From contig NZ_LT607803.1 in assembly GCF_900090195.1 (NCBI RefSeq), positions 3,684,229-3,748,228 of the forward strand: DNA of 64,000 nucleotides, given 5' to 3'. The DNA comes from Variovorax sp. HW608 (lineage in GTDB: Bacteria; Pseudomonadota; Gammaproteobacteria; Burkholderiales; Burkholderiaceae_C). Within the stretch, counting starts at the first letter, position 1; every line of letters starts with the position of its first letter. Below the pieces are notes generated by a model, which did no database searches, was not told where the DNA came from, and saw only the letters and a list, made by a program, of their open reading frames with translations. A program made the position numbers and the translations under genes. Below are positions 33,957 to 42,605 of this stretch, piece after piece.

Positions 33957-35183
33957 ATGCAAGTGCTTTACACGCGCTGTGCGGGCCTGGACGTGCACAA
34001 GGACACCATCGTGGCCTGCGTGCGATGCGTCTCGCCGCCCATGCATCAGGAGGTGCGCAGCTTCGGCACCACGACGGCCCAGTTGCTCGAACTGGCCGAT
34101 TGGCTGGCCGAGCACGACTGCACCCATGTGGCCATGGAAGCCACCGGCGTGTACTGGAAGCCGGTGTGGCACGTGCTGGAAGCGGAGTTCGAGTTGGTGC
34201 TGGCCAACGCTGCGCATATCCGCAACGTGCCGGGTCGCAAGACCGACGTGAACGACGCGATGTGGATTGCCGATCTCTTGGCGCACGGCCTCATCCGCTC
34301 CAGCTTCGTGCCGCCGCAGGCGATCCAGCAGTTGCGCGACCTCACGCGCACCCGCAAGCAACTCGTGCGGGAGGTCTCCCAGCACTCGCTGCGTATCCAG
34401 AAGGTGCTGGAGGACGCCAACCTCAAGTTGGGCAGCGTCCTGTCGGATGTACTGGGCAAGAGCGGCCGTGCGATGCTCGATGCCATCGTGGCCGGCCAGA
34501 GTGATCCGGCGCACCTGGCCGCGCTGGCGCAGGGCACGGCGCGCAGCAAGAGCGCCGAATTGCGCGAGGCGCTGCGCGGGCGCATCACCGAGCACCACCG
34601 CACGATGCTCAGGCTGCACCTGCAGGTGATCGACGCTTTGCAGCGCACGCTGGCCGAACTGGATGCGGCCGTGGGAAAAGCGCTGGCGCCGATCCGGCAG
34701 CGCGCCCGCCTGCTCGCGACGATGCCGGGGGTCAGTGACCTGACGGCCAGCGTCGTGGTGGCGGAGATCGGCGTGGACATGTCGCGCTTCCCCAGTGCCG
34801 GCCATCTGATCTCGTGGGCCGGATTGTGTCCGCGCAGCGACGAGAGCGCCGGCAAGCGCCGCTCCACCCGCGTGCGCAAGAGCGGCACCTGGATCAAGAC
34901 GGCACTGGTCACCGCCGCCTGGGCCGCGGTGCGCGTGAAGACCAGCTACCTGCGTGCGCAGTTCCTGCGTATCAAGGCACGTCGCGGAGCCAAGAAGGCC
35001 ATCCTCGCCGTGGCCGCCTCGATGCTCACCGCCGCGTACCACATGCTTCGCGACGGCACCGAATACAACGACCTGGGCAGCGACCACTTCGATCGCCAGG
35101 ATCGATCCAAGACCATCCGTCGCCTCATGAAACGACTTCAGGATCTCGGCTGCGATGTTCCTGTCTTGGTTCATACGGGATAA
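33957..35183 (+). CDS. IS110-family transposase (DEDD plus serine recombinase-like)
   Basis: 408 residues from ATG 33957 with aggagg upstream. The N-terminal RuvC-like DEDD domain has CAGLDVHKDTIVACV, HVAMEATGVYWKPVWHVLE and GRKTDVNDAMWIADLLAHGL. The C-terminal Transposase_20 domain has LLATMPGVSDLTASVVVAEI and HLISWAGLCPRSDESAGKRR, with the catalytic serine region. All parts are in one open frame, so the protein may be active. RNA-guided recombination is established for this family, not shown for this copy. Confidence 0.93.
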   Translation: MQVLYTRCAGLDVHKDTIVACVRCVSPPMHQEVRSFGTTTAQLLELADWLAEHDCTHVAMEATGVYWKPVWHVLEAEFELVLANAAHIRNVPGRKTDVNDAMWIADLLAHGLIRSSFVPPQAIQQLRDLTRTRKQLVREVSQHSLRIQKVLEDANLKLGSVLSDVLGKSGRAMLDAIVAGQSDPAHLAALAQGTARSKSAELREALRGRITEHHRTMLRLHLQVIDALQRTLAELDAAVGKALAPIRQRARLLATMPGVSDLTASVVVAEIGVDMSRFPSAGHLISWAGLCPRSDESAGKRRSTRVRKSGTWIKTALVTAAWAAVRVKTSYLRAQFLRIKARRGAKKAILAVAASMLTAAYHMLRDGTEYNDLGSDHFDRQDRSKTIRRLMKRLQDLGCDVPVLVHTG

Positions 35184-35192
35184 CGCTTCTTA

Positions 35193-36121
35193 GAGCTTAT
35201 CCGTAAATTATGTTGACGTCGGCAGGTACCTTGCGGAAGGCGATGATGGCGGCGGCGAGATGGTTGAGCGCGACAAAGCTGCGCTCGAGTTTCTCGTAGC
35301 GCACGAGCAGTTTTCGGAAGCGGTTGAACCAGCTATGGCAGACCTCGACAACCCAGCGGCGGGCTTTCTTGTTCGGATCGCGCCGCTTGATGTCGGCTTC
35401 GGTACGTCGACCAACGACGTGAGGGATGTAGCCGTGGCCCTCGATGGTGCGACGGTGTTCGGCTCCACGGTAGCCCGCGTCGGCGCACAGATGTTTGCTT
35501 CGCCGATGTGGCGGATCCTGGCGCGTGACGACGATGGTGCTGAGCACATCGTCAAGGCGCTTGCAGTCATGGACGTTGGCCCCGGTCACGACGAGCGACA
35601 ACGGGACGCCACGGCCGTCCACCAACAGGTGGCGCTTGCTGCCCTTTTTTCCCCCGATCCGTCGGATTGCGGCCGACGGCTTGCTGAGCCAGCGGCGCCT
35701 TCATCATCGCGCCGTCGACACTCTGCCAGCGCTAGGCAATGCCCTGCATCTGGTCGTACTCGGCCAAGCCCGCCTTCCACAGAGCTTCGAAGAATCCCGC
35801 GGCTTCCCACTCAAGGAATCGCTTGTGGATGGCGCTCGCGCTGCCGAAGCGCTCCTTGGGCAGCGCCTTCCACTGGCAGCCCGTGCGCAGCACGTAGACG
35901 ATTGCCTCGAACACCAGTCGAGCCGGCTTTGGCGGTCGACCGGCCCCGGGCTTGCGCACGTAGACCTTGTCTGCCGCCGAGCGCGCAGGAATCAGCGGCT
36001 CCACCCGCTGCCAGAACTCATCGGTCACCACCCACGACTCAACACGTTTCGCCAAGATCTCGATCCAGCGCCGCGCCCAATGCGGCTCGGATCGACAGTT
36101 TACCTAATTACGGATAAGGTC
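35193..36121 (-). mobile_element. IS5-family (IS427-type) insertion sequence with TTA target duplication
   Basis: Terminal inverted repeats are gagcttatccgtaa at 35193 and, reversed from the right end, gaccttatccgtaa ending at 36121. They are flanked by a direct TTA duplication (35190-35192 and 36122-36124), the TNA target typical of the IS427 group. The right TTA is the complement of the ybeY stop codon, so insertion preserved the gene. On the left it abuts the IS110-type element. Confidence 0.85.
35197..36055 (-). pseudogene. IS5/IS427 transposase, interrupted by a stop and a frameshift
   Basis: The N-terminal part (TTG 36055 to the TAG at 35732-35734) has EFWQRVEPLIPARSA and RTGCQWKALPKERFGS. 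The DDE part (35625 to 35197) has LLVDGRGVPLSLVVTGANVH, LCADAGYRGAEHRRTIEG and VVEVCHSWFNRFRKLL. Between them the TAG stands where related proteins have Trp (GIAW-RWQSVDGAMM). A run ggggg-aaaaaa-ggg at about 35642-35655 needs a +1 shift to join the frames. A programmed frameshift or slippage could rescue the A-run but not the stop. Confidence 0.8.
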
Positions 36122-36574
36122 TTAGTAGGGGTTCTTGATGCCGAGCCGCGCCAGGATCTCGATCTCGCGCGCCTCCATCGCCTCGGCGTCTGCGTCGCTG
36201 GTCTCGTGGTCCCAGCCCTGCGCGTGAAGCGTGCCGTGCACCAGCAGGTGCGCGTAGTGCGCGGCGAGCGTCTTGCGCTGTTCCTTCGCCTCCCTGGCGA
36301 CGACCGGCGCGCACAGCACGAGGTCGGCCATCACGACCGGCGCCTCTGCATAGTCGAAAGTCAGCACGTTGGTCGCATAGTCCTTGCCCCGGAACTCGCG
36401 ATTCAGCCGCTGGCCTTCGTCGGCGTCGACGATGCGCACCGTGATCTCGGCGTCGGCATCGAGCGCATGGCGGATCCAGCGCGCGACGCTGTGCCGCGGC
36501 AGCGCGCCGCGATGACGCTCCACGCCCTTGAAGCGGCCGAACTGAAGCGAAAGGGAGAGTGCCGGCAACGCCAT
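36122..36574 (-). CDS. ybeY: Endoribonuclease YbeY
   Basis: 150 residues. [16 protein letters not shown] is the three-histidine zinc motif of the UPF0054 family, preceded by [20 protein letters not shown]. It processes the 16S rRNA 3' end and takes part in ribosome quality control. It lies 1 bp downstream of phoH, the usual phoH-ybeY pair. The stop TAA is shared with the IS5-type target duplication. Whatever followed ybeY has been displaced by mobile elements. Confidence 0.94.
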   Translation of the reverse strand: MALPALSLSLQFGRFKGVERHRGALPRHSVARWIRHALDADAEITVRIVDADEGQRLNREFRGKDYATNVLTFDYAEAPVVMADLVLCAPVVAREAKEQRKTLAAHYAHLLVHGTLHAQGWDHETSDADAEAMEAREIEILARLGIKNPY

Positions 36575-36575
36575 C

Positions 36576-37517
36576 TCAGGCGACCCTCTTCCTGGCGCTG
36601 TCGTAGGCGTCGACGATCCGCGCCACCAGCGGATGGCGCACCACGTCCGCGCTCGTGAAGTGCGTGATCGCGATGCCGTTGACGCGCTTGAGGATGCGCT
36701 CGGCGTCGATCAGCCCGCTGAGCTGCCCCTTCGGCAGGTCGATCTGGCTGACGTCGCCGGTGACCACCGCCTTGGCGCCGAAGCCGATGCGCGTGAGGAA
36801 CATCTTCATCTGCTCCGGCGTGGTGTTCTGGGCCTCGTCGAGGATCACGAAGGCGTTGTTCAGCGTGCGGCCGCGCATGAAGGCCAGCGGCGCGATCTCG
36901 AGCGCATTGCGCTCGAAGGCCTTCTGCACGCGGTCGAAGCCCATCAGGTCGTAGAGCGCGTCGTACAGCGGCCGAAGATAGGGATCGACCTTCTGCGTCA
37001 GGTCGCCCGGCAGAAAGCCGAGCCGCTCGCCGGCCTCGACCGCGGGGCGCGTGAGCACGATGCGCTGGACCGCGCTGCGTTCGAGCGCATCCACCGCGCT
37101 CGCGACGGCAAGGTAGGTCTTGCCGGTGCCGGCGGGGCCGATGCCGAGCGTGATGTCGTGGCCCGCGATGTTCTGCAGGTAGACGCTCTGGTTCGGCGTG
37201 CGTGCGCGCAGATCGGCGCGCCGGGTGGCGAGGACGATGGCGCCGTCCTCCGCCTCGGTCATCGAGCCGTCGCCGGCCAGCGTGAGCTGCACCACTGCCG
37301 CATCGATCGGCCGCTGCGCGATCTCGTAGAGCGCCTGCAGCACGTCCATCGCGCGCTCGGCGTTCGCCTTGGCGCCTTCGACCTTGAACTGCTCGTGCCG
37401 GTGCGCGATCTTGACGTTGAGCGCTTCCTCGATGCGCCGCAGGTTCGCGTCGAGCGGACCGCAAAGATGCCCCAGGCGTGTGTTGTTGGGCGGGGCGAAG
37501 GTGTGTCGCAGAATCAC
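36576..37517 (-). CDS. phoH: PhoH-family ATPase (PhoH-like/YbeZ)
   Basis: 313 residues from GTG 37517 ([19 protein letters not shown]), with ggaaa about 9 bp upstream. An ATG at 37553 is in frame but would share bases with the ruvA ATG. Walker A is [15 protein letters not shown], Walker [21 protein letters not shown], and [13 protein letters not shown] the sensor region. PhoH/YbeZ works with YbeY in RNA metabolism. Despite the name, nothing here shows phosphate control. Confidence 0.9.
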   Translation of the reverse strand: MILRHTFAPPNNTRLGHLCGPLDANLRRIEEALNVKIAHRHEQFKVEGAKANAERAMDVLQALYEIAQRPIDAAVVQLTLAGDGSMTEAEDGAIVLATRRADLRARTPNQSVYLQNIAGHDITLGIGPAGTGKTYLAVASAVDALERSAVQRIVLTRPAVEAGERLGFLPGDLTQKVDPYLRPLYDALYDLMGFDRVQKAFERNALEIAPLAFMRGRTLNNAFVILDEAQNTTPEQMKMFLTRIGFGAKAVVTGDVSQIDLPKGQLSGLIDAERILKRVNGIAITHFTSADVVRHPLVARIVDAYDSARKRVA

Positions 37518-37551
37518 GCGAGTTTCATTTCCAAAAGCGAGAAGGGCACCC

Positions 37552-38124
37552 ATGATAGGCAAACTCACCGGCATCCTGGCCGAACGCAATCCTCCGCAGA
37601 TCGTGGTGGACTGCCATGGCGTCGGCTACGAGGTGGATGTGCCCATGAGCACCTTCTACAACCTGCCGGCCGCGGGCGAGCGGGTGTCGCTGCTCACGCA
37701 TTTCGTGGTGCGCGAGGACGCGCAGATCCTCTATGGCTTCGGCACCGCCGCCGAGCGCGCGGCCTTCCGGCAGTTGATCAAGATCTCCGGCGTCGGGCCG
37801 CGCACCGCGCTGGGCGTGCTCAGCGGCATGAGCGTGAGCGAGTTGTCGCAGGCGATCACGCTGCAGGAGGCGGGCCGCCTGGTCAGGATCCCCGGCATCG
37901 GCAAGAAGACGGCCGAGCGGTTGCTGCTGGAGCTCAAGGGCAAGCTCGGCGCCGAGATCGCGCTGCCCGCGCATGCGGCCACCGACAACCAGGCCGACAT
38001 CCTGCAGGCGCTGGTCGCGCTCGGCTACAGCGACAAGGAAGCCGCTGCCGCGCTCAAGGCCCTGCCCAAGGATGTGGCGGTGGGCGAGGGGATCAAGCTG
38101 GCGCTGCGGGCCCTGGCCAAGTAG
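37552..38124 (+). CDS. ruvA: Holliday junction helicase subunit RuvA
   Basis: 190 residues. [20 protein letters not shown] opens the OB domain, helix-hairpin-helix motifs follow ([18 protein letters not shown] and [16 protein letters not shown]), and domain III is at the C-terminus ([16 protein letters not shown]). It binds four-way junctions and loads RuvB. ruvB lies 550 bp downstream, separated by an opposite-strand membrane-protein gene, an unusual gap. Confidence 0.96.
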   Translation: MIGKLTGILAERNPPQIVVDCHGVGYEVDVPMSTFYNLPAAGERVSLLTHFVVREDAQILYGFGTAAERAAFRQLIKISGVGPRTALGVLSGMSVSELSQAITLQEAGRLVRIPGIGKKTAERLLLELKGKLGAEIALPAHAATDNQADILQALVALGYSDKEAAAALKALPKDVAVGEGIKLALRALAK

Positions 38125-38134
38125 CGGCCGGCGT

Positions 38135-38569
38135 TCAACGCCAGTCCTGCACCGCGAGCGCCAGCGCGAACATCACGGTCTGCACGGCCACCGCGATGCC
38201 GTGCCGCTGCATCAGCTGGCGGGCCAGAAGGACCCGGTCGGCCAGCGGGCGCGAGGCATCGGCGGCGCGCCGCAGTCCCAGTCGTTCGAGGGTGCCGTCC
38301 AGGCTGGCCAGCGAGCCGACGGCGCCTTGCGCGAGCGCCTCGTACGTGCCCGCGTCGAGCCGCAGGCGCAGCGCCAGGTAGCGTTCGAGCAAGCCGACCA
38401 GCGCCACCACCGCGTAGGCGCCCCACGAGACCGATGGGAGCGATCGGCCTGTCAGCGAGAGCACCAGCCCGGCGATGCACGAAAGCGCCAGCCCCCAGGC
38501 CGCCAGCATCCCGCTGGCGCGCAGCAGGCCGGCCGTGGCAGCGCACAGCGCGCGATCGTTGTCATTCAT
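38135..38569 (-). CDS. Small membrane protein, unknown function
   Basis: 144 residues with hydrophobic segments near 20-37 (LAAWGLALSCIAGLVLSL), 45-60 (WGAYAVVALVGLLERYLAL) and 125-140 (IAVAVQTVMFALALAV), so probably three transmembrane helices. No family recognised. It lies antisense between ruvA and ruvB, 10 bp past the ruvA stop. Confidence 0.6.
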   Translation of the reverse strand: MNDNDRALCAATAGLLRASGMLAAWGLALSCIAGLVLSLTGRSLPSVSWGAYAVVALVGLLERYLALRLRLDAGTYEALAQGAVGSLASLDGTLERLGLRRAADASRPLADRVLLARQLMQRHGIAVAVQTVMFALALAVQDWR

Positions 38570-38672
38570 GCTGGTGATCGACAAGGTTCTCGCCCCTTCC
38601 CGGTGGCGCATTCTGCCGTATGGCGCGTCGCCGCGGCCGCCCGACTAAACTGCTCGCTCAGCCCGCAAGCCC

Positions 38673-39728
38673 ATGACCATCCAGACCGACGATTTCGCCC
38701 CGGCGCCGCAACGCGTGGTGTCCGCCGCGCCCGCCTCGCCCAATGAAGAAGCGATCGAACGCGCGCTGCGTCCCAAGCTGCTCGACGAATACGTCGGCCA
38801 GGCGAAGGTGCGCGAACAGCTCGAAATCTTTATCGGTGCGGCACGCCACCGGAAGGAAGCGCTGGACCATGTGCTGCTCTTCGGTCCGCCGGGGCTCGGC
38901 AAGACCACGCTGTCGCACATCATCGCGGCCGAGCTCGGCGTCAACCTGCGGCAGACCTCCGGCCCGGTGCTCGAAAAACCCAAGGACCTCGCGGCGCTGC
39001 TCACCAATCTCGAGCGCAACGACGTGCTCTTCATCGACGAGATCCATCGCCTCTCGCCGGTGGTCGAGGAAATCCTCTACCCCGCGCTGGAGGACTACCA
39101 GATCGACATCATGATCGGCGAAGGCCCCGCGGCGCGCAGCATCAAGCTCGACCTGCAGCCTTTCACGCTCGTCGGCGCGACCACCCGCGCCGGCATGCTG
39201 ACCAATCCGCTGCGCGATCGCTTCGGCATCGTCGCGCGGCTCGAGTTCTATACGGCGGAGGAACTGGCGCGCATCGTCCATCGCAGCGCGGGCCTGCTCG
39301 GGGTGCCGGCGGACGAGGCCGGCGGCCTGGAGATCGCGCGCCGTTCGCGTGGCACGCCGCGCATCGCGAATCGCCTGCTGCGCCGGGTGCGCGACTATGC
39401 GCAGGTCAAGAGCGACGGCCGCATCACGGCCGACGTCGCGCACAAGGCGCTGGCGATGCTCGACGTCGATCCGCAGGGCTTCGACCTGATGGACCGCAAG
39501 CTGCTCGAAGCCGTCATCCACCGCTTCGACGGCGGCCCGGTCGGGCTCGACAACATCGCCGCGAGCATCGGCGAGGAGGCCGGCACGATCGAGGACGTGA
39601 TCGAGCCCTATCTGATCCAGCAGGGCTACCTGCAGCGCACGCCGCGCGGGCGCATCGCGACCCTCGCCGCGTACCGGCATCTCGGCGTCGCCGCGCCTCA
39701 GCGCGAGGGCGACATGTTCGGAAGCTGA
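38673..39728 (+). CDS. ruvB: Holliday junction branch migration ATPase RuvB
   Basis: 351 residues. [20 protein letters not shown] is Walker [21 protein letters not shown]alker B, and [20 protein letters not shown] sensor I with the arginine finger. The C-terminal winged helix reads [20 protein letters not shown]. It drives branch migration with RuvA. Its 3' end overlaps the convergent fusion gene by 31 bp. Confidence 0.97.
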   Translation: MTIQTDDFAPAPQRVVSAAPASPNEEAIERALRPKLLDEYVGQAKVREQLEIFIGAARHRKEALDHVLLFGPPGLGKTTLSHIIAAELGVNLRQTSGPVLEKPKDLAALLTNLERNDVLFIDEIHRLSPVVEEILYPALEDYQIDIMIGEGPAARSIKLDLQPFTLVGATTRAGMLTNPLRDRFGIVARLEFYTAEELARIVHRSAGLLGVPADEAGGLEIARRSRGTPRIANRLLRRVRDYAQVKSDGRITADVAHKALAMLDVDPQGFDLMDRKLLEAVIHRFDGGPVGLDNIAASIGEEAGTIEDVIEPYLIQQGYLQRTPRGRIATLAAYRHLGVAAPQREGDMFGS

Positions 39729-41464
39729 TCGGCCGCCGCTTCGCCGGCCGGCCGCACATGGGCCGCGATCAGCCACTGCGCCGCGTAGTAGGTCGCCAGC
39801 ACCCACAGCGACGCCACCGGCAGCGTCAGGACGAAGCGGTTGGTCGCCAGCAGCGAATCGCTCAGCATGAAGAAAGAGGCGCCGACCGCGACCTTGAGCG
39901 ATGCCCGATCGCCCGCGACCGCGGCGCGCCCGATGGCCTGCGCCGCCATGCAGGCGATCACCACCACGTAGAGACCGACCGGAATGCGCAGGCCGCCCGG
40001 CAGCCCGCCCCACCACAGGAAGGCATACATGACCGCGCCGATGCCGAGCGTCGCGGCGAGGGCATTCGGCCGCGGAAACAGCCCGACGCCTTGCGCGAAC
40101 AGCCCGATGTAGGCCAGGTGGGCGAGCAGGAAGCACACGAGCCCCGGCACGAAGAACTGCGGCCACATCAGCAGCACGTCGCCGGCCAGCGAGGCGACGA
40201 GGCCGGCGATCAGCAGCCGCGCGAAGCGTCCCGGCACCTCGGGCGCGCGATGGCGCGTCAGCGCAAAGCCGATGAGCACCGCGAGCGCGAGCGGCTTGAA
40301 CACCCCATGAAGCTGCCCGATGCCCAGCGCGCCGCTGGCCGTCGCCAGCGCCGCCGCGTCGATGAAGAGGACTTCCGCCACCGTCAGCCGACCCTGCAGC
40401 GCCGCGCCGGTCGCCCACAGCCCCGCGGTCAGCGCCGCGAGCCACACCAGCGAAGTGGCCAAAGGCAGCGTGTCCGAGAACCACAGGAAGGCGATGGCGC
40501 CCGCCAGCAGCAGGGCGAACTGCGCGGCGGCGAAAGCCCGTACGCTGCCGGACGCCTGCGGCTCGTAGCGCTGCACCTGACGGATGTCGAAGGCCGGCTT
40601 GGGGTCGATCGCCGCCACATCCGCCGGCCGCCAGCCGGGCGGCTTGATCCACACGCGCAGCTTGTCGCTCCAGCGGCGGGTGCGCCAGCTGTCGCGCGCG
40701 AGGGCCCAGTACACCTCGGCATTGGCCCAGATCGGGTCCCAGCTGCGCAGCGGGCTGCGCGTGCCGTAGACGCAGGGCTCGTCTTCTTCCTTGAAAGTGC
40801 CGAAGAGCCGGTCCCACACGATGAGGACCCCGCCGTAGTTGCGATCGATGTAGCGGTCGTTGACCGCGTGGTGCACGCGGTGGTTCGACGGCGAACAGAA
40901 CCAGCGGTCGAACCAGCCGAGCCGGCCGACCTGCTCGGTGTGCACCCAGAACTGGTAGAGCAGGTCGACGAGCGCGACCACGCCGAAGACCAGCGGCGGC
41001 ACGCCCGCGATCGCCATCGGCAGGTAGAAGATCCAGCCGAGCAGCGCACCGCTCGAGGTCTGCCGCAGCGCGGTCGACAGGTTGTAGTGCTGGCTCTGGT
41101 GATGCACCACGTGCGCGGCCCACAGCACCGCACTCTCGTGACCGAAGCGGTGCAGCCAGTAGTAGCAGAGGTCGTAGAAGACCAGCGCCAGCAGCCAGCC
41201 GTGCCACTGCGTCCAGAAATGTTCGTTCGGGAACAGGGCGAACGCCGACCAGCAGGCGGTGTAGAGGCCGATGCGCAGCAGCCCGGTGAGGACTGCGCTG
41301 ATCTGGCTCAGGATGCCGAGGCCGAGGCTGTTGATCGTGTCGGGCAGGCGGTAGGTGTCATGGCCGGTCCCGAGCTTCGCGCGCCGGCGGCCGACGAGGA
41401 ATTCGATCCCGATCAGCAGGAAGAAGACAGGCGTTGCGAGGACGATGATCTGGCCGGGGCGCAT
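39698..41464 (-). CDS. Fusion protein: fatty-acid hydroxylase/alkylglycerol-monooxygenase-like domain plus lysoplasmalogenase (YhhN/TMEM86) domain
   Basis: 588 residues from ATG 41464, many transmembrane helices. Residues about 40-230 form a di-iron hydroxylase: HRFGH (105-109), HVVHH (118-122) and HRVHH (195-199) supply the histidines. [20 protein letters not shown] then [17 protein letters not shown] resembles the vertebrate alkylglycerol monooxygenase (TMEM195) more than classical sterol desaturases. Residues about 385-580 are a YhhN domain ([20 protein letters not shown] and [20 protein letters not shown]), as in lysoplasmalogenases that cleave vinyl-ether bonds. Both halves would act on ether lipids in the membrane; that is inference. 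It diverges from the PlcP-like gene. Confidence 0.8.
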   Translation of the reverse strand: MRPGQIIVLATPVFFLLIGIEFLVGRRRAKLGTGHDTYRLPDTINSLGLGILSQISAVLTGLLRIGLYTACWSAFALFPNEHFWTQWHGWLLALVFYDLCYYWLHRFGHESAVLWAAHVVHHQSQHYNLSTALRQTSSGALLGWIFYLPMAIAGVPPLVFGVVALVDLLYQFWVHTEQVGRLGWFDRWFCSPSNHRVHHAVNDRYIDRNYGGVLIVWDRLFGTFKEEDEPCVYGTRSPLRSWDPIWANAEVYWALARDSWRTRRWSDKLRVWIKPPGWRPADVAAIDPKPAFDIRQVQRYEPQASGSVRAFAAAQFALLLAGAIAFLWFSDTLPLATSLVWLAALTAGLWATGAALQGRLTVAEVLFIDAAALATASGALGIGQLHGVFKPLALAVLIGFALTRHRAPEVPGRFARLLIAGLVASLAGDVLLMWPQFFVPGLVCFLLAHLAYIGLFAQGVGLFPRPNALAATLGIGAVMYAFLWWGGLPGGLRIPVGLYVVVIACMAAQAIGRAAVAGDRASLKVAVGASFFMLSDSLLATNRFVLTLPVASLWVLATYYAAQWLIAAHVRPAGEAAADQLPNMSPSR

Positions 41465-41496
41465 GAGGTCGATTGTCCCGGCCCGCGCTCTTGTCG

Positions 41497-41514
41497 CCGT
41501 CACTGCAGCGTCAT
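41497..41514 (+). promoter_or_regulatory. Pho-box-like direct repeat nearer the fusion gene
   Basis: Two 7-mers, ccgtcac and gcgtcat, are separated by 4 bp, so their GTCA cores (41499 and 41510) are 11 bp apart, the PhoB geometry. They sit 33-50 bp upstream of the minus-strand fusion gene, in plus-strand orientation. Confidence 0.45.
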
Positions 41515-41555
41515 GGTTTGCCCCAGGGCGGCGCCCCGGCGGCGGTGTCGTCGGC

Positions 41556-41584
41556 GCGTCATCGTGCTGCCATGACCCCGTCAT
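41556..41584 (+). promoter_or_regulatory. Triple Pho-box-like repeat upstream of the PlcP-like gene
   Basis: gcgtcat-cgtg-ctgccat-gacc-ccgtcat: three 7-mers at exact 11-bp steps (GTCAT at 41558, GCCAT at 41569, GTCAT at 41580), ending 24 bp before the ATG at 41609. PhoB binds tandem 7-bp repeats close to CTGTCAT separated by 4 bp. The match is by eye; no score was computed and no clear -10 box is seen. Confidence 0.55.
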
Positions 41585-41608
41585 GCGCGGCTGCGAACGT
41601 GCTGGGCC

Positions 41609-42487
41609 ATGCAAAGAGATGACGCTTTTCTTCGCGCATGGAGCGAAAGGGTGCCGCAGATCCCGGAGGCGGAGGAGGCCGATTTCACGCGGCCGGTGCA
41701 GCGCTTTCGCGCCCTGTGGATCTCGGACCTGCACCTGGGCACGCCCGGCTGCCAGGCGCGGATGCTGCTCGACTTCCTCAAGCACACCGAGTGCGAGACG
41801 CTGTTCCTGGTCGGCGACATCATCGACGGCTGGCAGCTCAAGCGCCATTGGTACTGGCCGCAGGCGCACAACGACGTGATCCAGAAGCTGCTTCGCAAGG
41901 CGCGCAAGGGCTCGCGGGTGATCTTCATCCCGGGCAACCACGACGAGTTCGCGCGCAAGTACCTCAACCACAACTTCGGCGGCATCGACGTCGCCGATGA
42001 GTGGATCCACGAGACCGCCGACGGCCGCAAGCTCTGGATCATGCACGGCGACCTGTTCGACGGCGTGATCCAGTGCGCCAAGTGGCTGGCGCATGTCGGC
42101 GACTCGCTCTACGAATTCACCCTCAAGCTCAACCGCCACCTCAATTCGATGCGGGCGCGGATGGGCTTGCCGTACTGGTCGCTGTCCAAGTACCTCAAGC
42201 TGAAGGTCAAGCGCGCCGTCAGCTATGTCGGCGATTTCGAGAACGCGGTGGCCCGCGAAGCACGCCGGCGCGGCGTGCACGGCGTGGTGTGCGGCCACAT
42301 CCATCACGCCGAACTGCGCGACATCGACGGCATCCTGTACGCCAACGATGGCGACTGGGTCGAGAGCCTGACCGCGCTCGCCGAGCATGCGGACGGAAGG
42401 CTGGAGATCCTGCACTGGGCCGATCACATGCCGGTGGCGACGCAGGCCGGGCGTGCGTCCTCGCGGCGGGAGCCGGTGCACGCATGA
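41609..42487 (+). CDS. PlcP-like metallophosphoesterase (LpxH/UDP-diacylglucosamine-diphosphatase family)
   Basis: 292 residues. The calcineurin-like motifs are complete: LWISDLHLG near 39, LVGDIIDGWQLKRHWYWPQ near 69, IPGNHDEFARKYL near 109, IMHGDLFDGVIQ near 146 and GVVCGHIHHAELRD near 229. The WQLKRHWYWPQAHNDVIQKL stretch and YWSLSKYLKLKVK match what I know of PlcP, a cytoplasmic phospholipase C that rhizobia and marine bacteria use to degrade phospholipids under phosphate starvation. Such genes are often annotated as LpxH-like. Pho-box-like repeats precede it and a diacylglycerol-type glycosyltransferase follows. No strong ribosome-binding site, so the start may be wrong by some codons. 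Confidence 0.8.
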   Translation: MQRDDAFLRAWSERVPQIPEAEEADFTRPVQRFRALWISDLHLGTPGCQARMLLDFLKHTECETLFLVGDIIDGWQLKRHWYWPQAHNDVIQKLLRKARKGSRVIFIPGNHDEFARKYLNHNFGGIDVADEWIHETADGRKLWIMHGDLFDGVIQCAKWLAHVGDSLYEFTLKLNRHLNSMRARMGLPYWSLSKYLKLKVKRAVSYVGDFENAVAREARRRGVHGVVCGHIHHAELRDIDGILYANDGDWVESLTALAEHADGRLEILHWADHMPVATQAGRASSRREPVHA

Positions 42488-42605
42488 GCCGCCCGGCCGT
42501 TCCGAATGCGAATCCCGAAGCGCTGCTGCGCGAGGGTAGTCCAGTGAGTCGCCGGGCCGCCCCAAGACGAATACCGCAGCGCTGCTGCGCGGAGGTTGGG
42601 CAATG
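42484..42605 (+). repeat. Two tandem units of an intercistronic repeat
   Basis: Unit 1 (about 42485-42543) begins tgagccgcccggccgttccg and ends gcgagggtagtccag. Unit 2 (about 42544-42605) begins tgagtcgccgggccgcccca and ends gcggaggttgggcaatgag. The first unit contains the stop codon of the PlcP-like gene. The second provides the ggagg ribosome-binding site and ATG of the glycosyltransferase. A related unit follows dtd at 33607. Confidence 0.75.

Larger units (their letters stand above)
33690..35189 (+). mobile_element. IS110-family insertion sequence
   Basis: One transposase gene with a non-coding left side of about 265 bp and almost no right side, the layout of the IS110 group. The left boundary is near 33690, where a truncated host ORF starting at 33671 loses sense. 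The right boundary is between 35184 and 35189, directly against the IS5-type element. No terminal inverted repeats or target duplication are seen, as expected for this family. Confidence 0.75.

Noticed and set aside
36576..37517. phoH as evidence for the Pho regulon
   Set aside because: The PhoH/YbeZ family name does not imply phosphate control in proteobacteria, and no Pho-like box was noticed near this gene.
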